From positions 1 through 6,673 of the forward strand of contig JALWEC010000485.1 in NCBI GenBank assembly GCA_027036655.1: a stretch of DNA of 6,673 bases, written 5' to 3'. The DNA is from Melioribacteraceae bacterium. GTDB taxonomy: Bacteria > Bacteroidota > Ignavibacteria > Ignavibacteriales > Melioribacteraceae. Positions 1 through 5,713 of the stretch are shown in pieces. The position numbers and the translations under genes were made by a program. Position 1 is the first letter of the stretch. Every line of letters starts with the position of its first letter. The notes beneath the pieces are model-generated. The model was given only the letters and a program-made list of their open reading frames with translations, did no database searches and was not told where the DNA came from.

Positions 1-657
1 CAATTCTTCACCGAGAGGCAGTTCCAAATCGTCCGAACGATATTCAAGCGTGTATTTCGGGAAAAGGACTTTCCTTGCGAGCGAATAACCGTTTGTGTGA
101 AGTCCGTTTGATTCGAACCCGATTAAAACGTCTCCGGCGGAAACGGAATCCGAATCTAAAATTTTTGATTTTTCGACAACGCCGACAATCGTTCCGGAAA
201 TGTCATAATCTTTTTCGTCGTATAAGCCGGGCATCTCGGCTGTTTCTCCGCCGATTAACGCAACGCCGTTTTCCCGGCAGGCTTTGGCAAACCCGAAAAT
301 TATCTCTTCGGCTTTATCAACGTCGAGTTTCCCGAAAGCCAAGTAATCCATAAAAAACAAAGGACTCGCTCCGCCGACCGCGATATCGTTAACGCAGTGG
401 TTCACAAGGTCTTGCCCGACGGTGTTGTGCTTATCCGCCATAATGGCAATTTTTAATTTTGTCCCTACTCCGTCAACGCTCGAAACAAGGACGGGATTTT
501 CGTAGCCGTGAAAATCGGCGTTAAAAAAAGCTCCGAAATGTCCGAGTCCGGTTAAAACATTTTCGTTGAATGTCGGTTTTACGGTTTTCTTTATTCTGTT
601 TACCAATTCTTCGCCGGCTGAAATATCTACTCCGGCTTTTTTGTAGGAAGTGCTCAT
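1..657 (-). CDS. purM: Phosphoribosylformylglycinamidine cyclo-ligase (AIR synthetase), N-terminal part, cut by window edge
   Basis: PurM closes the imidazole ring in purine synthesis: it converts FGAM plus ATP to aminoimidazole ribonucleotide in the cytoplasm. Reading the minus strand from the ATG at 657-655 gives 219 uninterrupted codons to the window edge, beginning MSTSYKKAGVDISAGEEL. Family landmarks are clear: VDGVGTKLKIA (about residues 61-71), VNDIAVGGASPLFFMDY (89-105), GGETAEMPGLY (136-146) and ESNGLHTNGYSLAR (182-195). Full-length PurM is usually about 330-350 residues, so roughly the C-terminal third lies outside the window. This is an edge effect, not a broken gene. The start is chosen because the family's conserved N-terminus begins here; a weak purine run (GGGGAAA) lies about 5-11 nt upstream. 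It is transcribed divergently from hrcA. Identification is firm. Confidence 0.97.
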   Translation of the reverse strand, partial: MSTSYKKAGVDISAGEELVNRIKKTVKPTFNENVLTGLGHFGAFFNADFHGYENPVLVSSVDGVGTKLKIAIMADKHNTVGQDLVNHCVNDIAVGGASPLFFMDYLAFGKLDVDKAEEIIFGFAKACRENGVALIGGETAEMPGLYDEKDYDISGTIVGVVEKSKILDSDSVSAGDVLIGFESNGLHTNGYSLARKVLFPKYTLEYRSDDLELPLGEEL

Positions 658-839
658 TAGGGTTTCCCCGATAATTAATTAAGAAACAAATGAAAATCAA
701 AAATGTATAAGATTCGCTTTAAAAACGGAGAGAAAACCAAGGGGAAAAAAGAACCGCATTTCCGTTTAAAGCATCTCATTCGGAGTGAAAAAATAGTTAA
801 TTTTTCATACATTTACATATTTAAACTAAAAAATGAGTG
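658..839. promoter_or_regulatory. Divergent intergenic spacer between purM and hrcA
   Basis: This AT-rich spacer separates two divergent genes, so it should hold a promoter for each strand. I cannot place -35/-10 or Bacteroidota-type -33/-7 boxes with confidence. It holds an imperfect long inverted repeat (716-772), an outer 8-bp inverted pair AAATGTAT (701-708) / ATACATTT (807-814), and a TTAATTAA palindrome (675-682). The expected HrcA operator CIRCE (TTAGCACTC-N9-GAGTGCTAA) is not visible. There is no strong ribosome binding site in front of hrcA. No gene is supported here on either strand. Confidence 0.55.
716..772. repeat. Imperfect inverted repeat, possible operator or leader hairpin
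   Basis: The left arm GCTTTAAAAACGGA (716-729) matches the reverse complement of the right arm TCCGTTTAAAGC (761-772). The match covers 12 bp, apart from two extra A residues bulged in the left arm. The arms are 31 nt apart. It is centred in the purM/hrcA spacer, about 70 nt upstream of hrcA. It is not CIRCE-like in sequence or spacing, and lacks the T-run of an intrinsic terminator on either strand. It could be a paired operator for an unknown regulator or a 5' UTR hairpin. The symmetry is seen directly; the function is a guess. Confidence 0.45.
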
Positions 840-1889
840 ATGAACGTAACTAAGCTCTCGGATAGAGAAAAATCGATTTTGAGATATGTGATTCATCAGT
901 ACATTCTGACGGCAACGCCGGTCGGATCGCGGAATATCTCAAAGAAATACGACCTCGGGATTTCCCCCGCCACGGTGAGAAATATCATGGCGGATCTCGA
1001 GGAAGCGGGTTTATTGGATCATCCTCATACGTCGGCGGGAAGAGTGCCGACCGATAAAGGTTACCGCTATTACGTGGATTCTTTAATGCCGAAGCCGAAG
1101 CTGATGCCGGAAGAGAAAAAGCTGATTAAGAAAAAGCTTGATTCTCAGAGCGATTCTCCCGACGAAATTTTGAAACAGGCTTCATCGGTTTTAAGTTTGA
1201 TTACAAATCAGTTGGCGTGCGTAACTTATCCGCGATTTAAGGACGCGATACTGGAAAAAATTCAGCTTGTGAAGATTTCCACGTCGCGACTGCTGATTGT
1301 AATCAGCGTTAAGTCGGGACTAATTCGCACAATAACAATGGAAGTAAATACAAAGCTTAGTTCGGAAAAATTGGAAGCCGTTCAGAGATTATTAAACGAA
1401 CGCCTTTCCGGATTAAAATTTGTCGATATAAAAAGGAGTATGCAGGAACGTCTGCGCGACACGGTGAAATCGGAGCTTGAACCGATTATCCGGCTTTTTC
1501 TCGATTCTTCGGATAAGATTTTCTCCGATATGACGATAGAGGATAAATCTTATATTTCGGGAGCGCGGAACGTTTTGAGTCAACCGGAATTTAAGGACCA
1601 CGAAAAATTTGAAAGCGTAATCGAACTGATTGAGAACAAAGACGTTATCATTCATTTTATTGATGAACGCTTCGGCGACCAGGATATGTTTGCAATTTCA
1701 ATCGGGAAAGAAGCCGACAACGAAAAGTTTCAGGAATACAGTCTGGTTACAAAGAAATATAAAGTGGGTGAAATAAGCGGAGCTTTGGGCATAATCGGTC
1801 CGAAGCGAATGGAGTATTCAAAAACAGTCGCCGCAATAGAATATATCGCGGAGATGTTATCAAAGGAAATGAAGAAGTTGAAATCATAA
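840..1889 (+). CDS. hrcA: Heat-inducible transcription repressor HrcA
   Basis: HrcA is the repressor of class I heat-shock genes (groESL, dnaK operons); it binds CIRCE operators and depends on GroEL for its active fold. The product is 349 residues, the usual family length. The N-terminal winged helix is recognisable: SDREKSILRYVIHQYI, then TPVGSRNIS, then SPATVRNIMADLEEAGLL (about 42-59), then the signature HPHTSAGRVPTDKGYRYYVD (61-80). The GAF-like and dimerisation regions follow; the conserved late segment GALGIIGPKRMEYSKTVAAIEYIAE is present near the C-terminus. The first possible codon is GTG at 837, right after an in-frame TGA; I prefer ATG at 840, one codon later. Neither has a clear Shine-Dalgarno. 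The gene leads a cluster with grpE 21 bp downstream and dnaJ after it. No CIRCE is visible upstream, so autoregulation is not supported here. Confidence 0.97.
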   Translation: MNVTKLSDREKSILRYVIHQYILTATPVGSRNISKKYDLGISPATVRNIMADLEEAGLLDHPHTSAGRVPTDKGYRYYVDSLMPKPKLMPEEKKLIKKKLDSQSDSPDEILKQASSVLSLITNQLACVTYPRFKDAILEKIQLVKISTSRLLIVISVKSGLIRTITMEVNTKLSSEKLEAVQRLLNERLSGLKFVDIKRSMQERLRDTVKSELEPIIRLFLDSSDKIFSDMTIEDKSYISGARNVLSQPEFKDHEKFESVIELIENKDVIIHFIDERFGDQDMFAISIGKEADNEKFQEYSLVTKKYKVGEISGALGIIGPKRMEYSKTVAAIEYIAEMLSKEMKKLKS

Positions 1890-1910
1890 AAATTTTAGGG
1901 GATTAAAGAG

Positions 1911-2528
1911 ATGAGCAAGAATAAATCAAAGAACAAGAAAGAAGAAAAAAAGGAAAAGATGAATAACGAAAAAAATCAAAAAGTTAATAAAGAAAATAAT
2001 GCTGAGGAACAGCAGAAGAAACAGGAAACAAACGAAAATATAAATCTTGAAGAAAGAATTAAAGAACTTGAAGAAGACAACAAACGCTTAAGCGATTTAC
2101 TTCAGCGGAAAGTCGCGGAGTTCGAAAATTACAAAAGAAGAACCGACGAGGAAAAAAATAATATTTTCAAATACGCCGCCGAACCGTTTATAAAAAAAAT
2201 CTTATCGATTTATGACGACTTGGGGCGTTCGATTGATCACGCGGATGAAAAGAGCGACATAAAATCTTTTGCCGAAGGAATAAAAATGGTTTACTCCAAT
2301 TTCAAAAAATTGTTGGAAGAAGAAGGAGTAAAGAAAATAGAGGCGTTGGGAAAAGAGTTCGATTTTAATCTGCACGAAGCGCTGATGCGTCAGGAATCGG
2401 ACGAAGTTGAGCCAAACACTGTTCTTCACGAAGTTGAGCCCGGATATACATACAAGGATAAAGTTATCAAGCACACTAAGGTTGTTGTAAGTCAGGAAAA
2501 AGAAGAACAAGCAAAGGATGAAGGATAA
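1911..2528 (+). CDS. grpE: GrpE nucleotide exchange factor of the DnaK (Hsp70) chaperone
   Basis: GrpE dimers drive ADP release from DnaK, resetting the Hsp70 cycle in the cytoplasm. The product is 205 residues. The first 45 or so are a lysine/glutamate/asparagine-rich, low-complexity tail, probably disordered. A long helix/coiled coil starts around ERIKELEEDNKRLSDLLQRK (48-67) and runs into VAEFENYKRRTDEEK. The C-terminal beta domain carries the family signature FDFNLHEALMRQESDEVEPNTV (150-171), then GYTYKDKVIKHTKVVVSQ. The ATG at 1911 has a modest purine-rich site (AGGGGA, about 1898-1903, and AAAGAG just before it). A second ATG at 1959 would remove 16 lysine-rich residues and cannot be excluded. 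It sits between hrcA and dnaJ; dnaJ begins 6 bp after the stop, so the two are surely co-transcribed. Confidence 0.97.
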   Translation: MSKNKSKNKKEEKKEKMNNEKNQKVNKENNAEEQQKKQETNENINLEERIKELEEDNKRLSDLLQRKVAEFENYKRRTDEEKNNIFKYAAEPFIKKILSIYDDLGRSIDHADEKSDIKSFAEGIKMVYSNFKKLLEEEGVKKIEALGKEFDFNLHEALMRQESDEVEPNTVLHEVEPGYTYKDKVIKHTKVVVSQEKEEQAKDEG

Positions 2529-2534
2529 GAAAAT

Positions 2535-3659
2535 ATGGGAAATAAACGAGATTATTACGAAGTTTTAGGCGTTTCAAAAGACGCTTCGAAAGAGGAAATA
2601 AAAAAAGCGTACAGAAAGCTGGCTATGAAATATCATCCCGATAAAAATCCGGGAGATAAAGCCGCGGAAGAAAAATTCAAAGAAGCGGCTGAAGCTTACG
2701 AAGTTTTAAGCAACGATGAAAAGCGTGAAAAATATGATCGCTTCGGTTTTAACGCTCCGGGCGGCGGACAAGATTTTCAGGGGTTCAGCGACATCAACGA
2801 TATTTTCAGTCACTTCTCCGATATTTTCGGAGGCGGCGGCGGACGAGGCGGTTCGATTTTCGACGATATATTCGGCGGCGGACATTCATCCTCCGGCAGA
2901 AGAGCCGCAACGGGAACGCCCGGTTCCGATTTGAAAGTAACGCTGAAACTGACTTTGGAAGAAATCGCAAACGGAACTACAAAAAAAATTAAGCTGAAAA
3001 AATATAAAACATGTTCTGCTTGCGGAGGAACAGGCGCAAAGAACGCCAACGCTTTCCAGACTTGCCCTGTTTGTCACGGTAGCGGAGAAGTAAGGCAAGT
3101 TTCAAAATCGATGTTCGGACAGTTTGTAAATATTACGACTTGTTCGCGATGCGGCGGAACCGGGAAAATAATTACCGATCCATGCAACGTTTGCAACGGC
3201 GAAGGAAGAGTAAGAGTAGAGGAAACAATTAAGATAAATGTTCCCGCGGGCGTTAGCGACGGCAACTATATGACTCTGCGGGGTCAGGGAAACGCCGGTA
3301 AAAACGGAGGTCCAGCCGGAGATATTATCGTAATATTTAAAGAGCTTCCTCACGAATATTTTACCCGTAACGGCGACGACGTAATTTATGATTTGACAAT
3401 CAGCTTCCCCGAAGCGGTTCTCGGAACCGAAGTGCAAATTCCGACTTTAACCGGAAGAGCCAAGTTGAAAATCGAAGCGGGAATTCAGCCCGGAAAGTTA
3501 TTGAAGATGAGACACAAAGGAATTCAACACCTTAACCGTCACGGCGCGGGAGACCAGCTTGTAAGAATTAATATTTACGTTCCGAAAAAAATTACGTCGA
3601 AAGAAAAAGAATTGCTGAAGGAACTTCAGAATCAGCCGAATATTAAAGTTCCGCAATAA
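2535..3659 (+). CDS. dnaJ: Chaperone protein DnaJ (Hsp40, type I)
   Basis: DnaJ delivers unfolded clients to DnaK and stimulates its ATPase. All type I parts are present in 374 residues. The J domain (about 4-70) has the essential HPD at 34-36. The Gly/Phe-rich linker (about 71-128) contains repeated DIF motifs (NDIF, SDIFGG, DDIFGG). Four zinc-binding CxxCxGxG repeats start at C160, C177, C203 and C217: [24 protein letters not shown] and CNVCNGEG (last G>E variant). The substrate-binding C-terminal domains follow ([20 protein letters not shown] onward), ending with a short dimerisation tail. Purines near the end of grpE (AAGGAT) probably serve as its ribosome binding site. dnaK, the required partner, is not adjacent and presumably lies elsewhere on the chromosome. 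The gene looks intact and ordinary. Confidence 0.98.
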   Translation: MGNKRDYYEVLGVSKDASKEEIKKAYRKLAMKYHPDKNPGDKAAEEKFKEAAEAYEVLSNDEKREKYDRFGFNAPGGGQDFQGFSDINDIFSHFSDIFGGGGGRGGSIFDDIFGGGHSSSGRRAATGTPGSDLKVTLKLTLEEIANGTTKKIKLKKYKTCSACGGTGAKNANAFQTCPVCHGSGEVRQVSKSMFGQFVNITTCSRCGGTGKIITDPCNVCNGEGRVRVEETIKINVPAGVSDGNYMTLRGQGNAGKNGGPAGDIIVIFKELPHEYFTRNGDDVIYDLTISFPEAVLGTEVQIPTLTGRAKLKIEAGIQPGKLLKMRHKGIQHLNRHGAGDQLVRINIYVPKKITSKEKELLKELQNQPNIKVPQ

Positions 3660-3754
3660 CTTTCGGCGGGAAATTTTGAATTATGAATGAATAGCTAAAA
3701 GATTGCGGAGGAATAACATTCTAAAATTCTATATAAAAAACGTTATTAAAAAAA
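3660..3754 (+). other. Gap between dnaJ and the ComEA-like gene
   Basis: This 95-bp AT-rich gap divides the heat-shock cluster from the pilus-like group. It contains a good Shine-Dalgarno core GGAGG (3707-3711) with no ATG, GTG or TTG at normal distance. ATT at 3718 would open only a 15-codon frame, ending at 3765 and overlapping the GTG start at 3755 in another frame. Two weak, mutually exclusive hairpins span the dnaJ stop, but neither is followed by a clear T-run. No confident promoter or terminator. Confidence 0.4.
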
Positions 3755-4246
3755 GTGGATTTTAAAAAGTTTGCGAGAAAATTCGGTTTTACACCGACAG
3801 AGCTGAAAGTTATATTGATACTCGGTTTTGCTTTATTAGCGGGATTGGTACTCAGGTATTTTGATTATGAAAAAAATCATCCACCGACCAAATTTGATTA
3901 TTCCCGACAAGATTCCCTTTTTACCGCTTACGATTCGGTAAAAAAAGTAAAAGAAGGAATATTTGAAGAAAAAAAAGTTGATTCTAAACAAGAACTTTTA
4001 GATTTTAGTAAAAATAAATCAAAAATAAAAAATACTCTTTCTCGAAAGAGTAAATTTGTTAATATAAATTCAGCGTCGGCAGCGGAATTAAGCGATTTGC
4101 CCGGCATCGGCATGAAAACCGCCGAGCGAATTATCGAAAAACGCGAAGAATTAAAATCGTTCAAACATAAGGAAGATTTGCTTCTCGTTAAAGGAATCGG
4201 GAATAAAAAATTTGCCGAAATTAAGAAATTTATTATTGTTAAATAA
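3755..4246 (+). CDS. Membrane-anchored helix-hairpin-helix protein, ComEA-like
   Basis: The product is 163 residues in three parts: a short basic N-terminus with one transmembrane helix (about 17-35), a charged linker (about 38-100), and a C-terminal ComEA-type tandem helix-hairpin-helix domain (102-163). The domain shows VNINSASAAELSDLPGIG (102-119) and a second hairpin VKGIG (145-149). ComEA is the membrane-bound DNA receptor of natural transformation, so non-specific duplex DNA binding on the outer face of the inner membrane is likely. The start must be GTG at 3755: an in-frame TAA lies at 3734-3736 and no ATG or TTG intervenes. Oddly, a good GGAGG (3707-3711) is 44 nt too early. The N-terminus also resembles a type IV prepilin leader (G11-F12, E16). 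It sits upstream of pilin-like and PilM-like genes, which fits a DNA-uptake or pilus role. HhH proteins of this kind are common in Bacteroidota, so competence is not proven. Confidence 0.85.
   Translation: MDFKKFARKFGFTPTELKVILILGFALLAGLVLRYFDYEKNHPPTKFDYSRQDSLFTAYDSVKKVKEGIFEEKKVDSKQELLDFSKNKSKIKNTLSRKSKFVNINSASAAELSDLPGIGMKTAERIIEKREELKSFKHKEDLLLVKGIGNKKFAEIKKFIIVK
4033..4052. repeat. Perfect 9-bp inverted repeat inside the ComEA-like gene
   Basis: TACTCTTTC (4033-4041) is the exact reverse complement of GAAAGAGTA (4044-4052), with two central bases. As RNA it would more realistically form a 7-bp stem with a 6-nt loop. It lies at codons 93-100, in the linker just before the helix-hairpin-helix domain. 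No T-run follows, so a terminator is unlikely. The half-sequences TACTCT and AGAGTA recur about 200 bp downstream in the 10-bp palindrome at 4250-4259. Confidence 0.5.
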
Positions 4247-4249
4247 AAA

Positions 4250-4268
4250 AGAGTACTCTCGGAGGAAG
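4250..4268 (+). promoter_or_regulatory. 10-bp palindrome abutting a strong ribosome binding site
   Basis: AGAGTACTCT (4250-4259) is a perfect palindrome. One base later comes GGAGGAAG (4261-4268), an unusually good Shine-Dalgarno for this window, a few bases before the ATG at 4271. That site decides the start of the pilin-like gene and contrasts with the weak or absent sites of its neighbours. The palindrome could be a protein-binding site or a small RNA stem modulating access to the site; chance is also plausible at this length. Confidence 0.5.
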
Positions 4269-4270
4269 AT

Positions 4271-4834
4271 ATGATTCAAAAAAAACAGGAGCCTTGGTAC
4301 ATTCATGCGGCTCTGTGGGTTGTAATAGTAGTATTATCTTATGTTTTGATTGAGGTAGCTATTATTCAACCGAGAGAAATTATGCGCAAGGAAAGATATT
4401 TTAAGAAAGAATCAAGAATCAGAATGGACGACATACGCCAGGCTGAAATTCTTTGGCAAAAAGAAAAAGGATATTATACGGATAATCTTGACAGTTTGAT
4501 CGAGTTTATCAAAACCGATTCCACCGTTAAAAAGGTAATGACCGGTATCGACACAATTACAAAAAAACCGACTAATCCGTTTAAGCCTCTTATTTCGGTT
4601 GGAGCGTTTGTTCCGGAATCATTGGCGCATTCGCCTAAGTCGCTTCGTCCTTACCTGCTCCAGGTCGATTCCTCCGTCGAATACGACACAACCGTAAACA
4701 GAAGAGGAAAAATTATTAAGATCGATACGGTAAGAACATTCGGACACCGTTACTATCTTGAAGATAAAGACGGTTACGGTTCTATTGGAGATTTGTACAA
4801 CAACGCTTCATTAAATACCGCATCTTGGGAATAA
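4271..4834 (+). CDS. Single-pass membrane protein with a pilin/pseudopilin-like region, function unknown
   Basis: The product is 187 residues. A short basic N-terminus (MIQKKQEPW) precedes one hydrophobic helix (about 12-32) that continues into an amphipathic, charged helix, REIMRKERYFKKESRIRMDD. The stretch DIRQAEILWQKEKGYYTDNL (54-73), then DSLIEF, resembles the helix-to-globular junction of type IV pseudopilins and pilin-like proteins of Bacteroidota. The rest is a polar domain, with the orientation predicted to be outside. There is no G/F..E prepilin peptidase site ahead of the hydrophobic helix, so it is probably not processed as a classic pilin; a Glu (E28) does sit inside the helix. 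The start is set by GGAGGAAG just upstream. It lies between a ComEA-like and a PilM-like gene, only 9 bp from the latter, suggesting a shared envelope complex. The exact function is not recognisable. Confidence 0.7.
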   Translation: MIQKKQEPWYIHAALWVVIVVLSYVLIEVAIIQPREIMRKERYFKKESRIRMDDIRQAEILWQKEKGYYTDNLDSLIEFIKTDSTVKKVMTGIDTITKKPTNPFKPLISVGAFVPESLAHSPKSLRPYLLQVDSSVEYDTTVNRRGKIIKIDTVRTFGHRYYLEDKDGYGSIGDLYNNASLNTASWE

Positions 4835-4843
4835 TTTTTAAGC

Positions 4844-5713
4844 ATGTCATTTTTTAATAACGGAGCCGGAGTTACAATTACCGGCTCCAAAATATTTTTC
4901 GCAAAAAAACTTTTTGAAGAAAAGCGTCTGATTATTTCCGACGCATTTTCAATTGATTCCGAAGAAGGGATTACCGAAGACATTTCCGAAATTGCCTTAA
5001 TTTCATTGCTTGAGGACGCTCTGCAGAAATCGGAAGAAAATTTTGACGAAATTTCTTTTACGTTTCCTTTAAATTTTTACACATCGTTTTATTTCCCATT
5101 GGAAGAAAAATTAACCAATGAAGAAATTCAATCTCAAATTCTTTGGGAGTTTTCCCGGCTGCTTCCCGAAGCTGAGAGCGAACAATATGCGGTTTCCTTT
5201 TTTATATCCGAGCTTAATGACAAAAGATATGTAAATGCCTTTACGCTCAAAAAAAGGAATATCGAAATTCTTCAAAAATTTGTTTTAAGGAAAAACTTAA
5301 AACTGAAGTTTATTGATCACCCTGCAATTTCCGCCGTGAATGCTTTTAAGGCGGTTAAAAAAGATTTGCCCGAATCGGTTTTGTTTTTCTATTTTGAGGA
5401 GAATGAGTTTGCGGTTTTATTGATTTCGGATAATCAAATTAAACGGATAAAATCGATAAATTTTAATCCGGAAAACCTTACGGAGTTGCTTGAAAGGGAA
5501 AAGAAGATTTTTACGGAGCTTGTCGCTTCCGGTTCAGAGCTTACTGTTGCGGTTGCGGGATATATTTCCGGCGATGAAATAGGAGAGAAAATAAATAGCG
5601 CTCTCCGCCCTGTTGAAATTAACTACCTGGCAAAGCTAAGCGGAGAAGAGTTCTCCGATGCTGAGAGCGCCGCTTACGCTCCGATTTTAGGGCTATTTTT
5701 GAGAGTCAGTTAA
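4844..5713 (+). CDS. PilM-like protein, divergent (actin-fold family, type IV pilus assembly)
   Basis: The product is 289 residues with no membrane segment. PilM is a cytoplasmic actin-like protein that binds the PilN tail in the type IV pilus inner-membrane platform. Similarity is seen in layout: an N-terminal beta region, then LTNEEIQSQILWEFSRLLPE (90-109) followed by SEQYAVSF, which parallels PilM's EEI..AI.WEA..YIP segment. Next are FIDHPAISAVNAF (156-168), in the place of PilM's DxxxxALxRAF, and the ending YAPILGLFLR (278-287), like the family's A.GLALR. The phosphate-binding DxGxxxxK motif expected near residue 10 is replaced by GAGVTITGSK, and the second phosphate loop near 172-186 also lacks Asp-Gly, so nucleotide binding is doubtful. 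There is no clear ribosome binding site, and a GC hairpin occupies codons 7-15. The stop codon abuts the rsmD ATG. No pilN or pilO follows. Assignment is moderate. Confidence 0.68.
   Translation: MSFFNNGAGVTITGSKIFFAKKLFEEKRLIISDAFSIDSEEGITEDISEIALISLLEDALQKSEENFDEISFTFPLNFYTSFYFPLEEKLTNEEIQSQILWEFSRLLPEAESEQYAVSFFISELNDKRYVNAFTLKKRNIEILQKFVLRKNLKLKFIDHPAISAVNAFKAVKKDLPESVLFFYFEENEFAVLLISDNQIKRIKSINFNPENLTELLEREKKIFTELVASGSELTVAVAGYISGDEIGEKINSALRPVEINYLAKLSGEEFSDAESAAYAPILGLFLRVS
4862..4888 (+). repeat. GC-rich terminator-like hairpin just inside the PilM-like gene
   Basis: GGAGCCGG (4862-4869) is the exact reverse complement of CCGGCTCC (4881-4888), with an 11-nt loop. The sequence AAAATATTTTT follows on the plus strand. 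The T-run is offset by four or five bases, so it is only partly like an intrinsic terminator. It begins 18 nt after the ATG at 4844 and about 27 nt after the end of the pilin-like gene. It could attenuate transcription or mask translation initiation. It encodes GAGVTITGS, so some symmetry could come from the codons. Confidence 0.6.

Noticed and set aside
75..353. Arginine-rich 92-codon open frame on the plus strand
   Set aside because: It lies wholly antisense to purM, whose minus-strand frame shows clear family motifs throughout. The arginine-rich composition is typical of a shadow frame.
648..660. AAGTGCTCATTAG as a possible CIRCE half-site
   Set aside because: It only loosely resembles GAGTGCTAA, overlaps the purM start codon, and has no matching arm at the required 9-bp spacing.
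702..740. Bacteroidota-type promoter for purM on the minus strand (TACATTTT near a TATACAT)
   Set aside because: The -7-like box is imperfect, and the nearest upstream TTG element is about 25 nt away instead of about 19. AT-rich spacers give such matches by chance.
2816..2832. CTCCG/CGGAG hairpin in the dnaJ Gly/Phe region
   Set aside because: It is a 5-bp stem inside repetitive Gly-rich codons, well explained by coding of the DIFGG repeats.
2810..3437. Several open frames opposite or out of frame with dnaJ
   Set aside because: They are shadows of the GC-rich Gly/Phe and zinc-finger coding region. DnaJ's own frame is intact and fully explains the sequence.
3645..3680. Possible terminator after dnaJ: AAAGTT/AACTTT or TTCCGC/GCGGGAA hairpins
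   Set aside because: The stems are about 6 bp, one has a bulge, they exclude each other, and only a short ATTTTG follows. Too weak to call a terminator.
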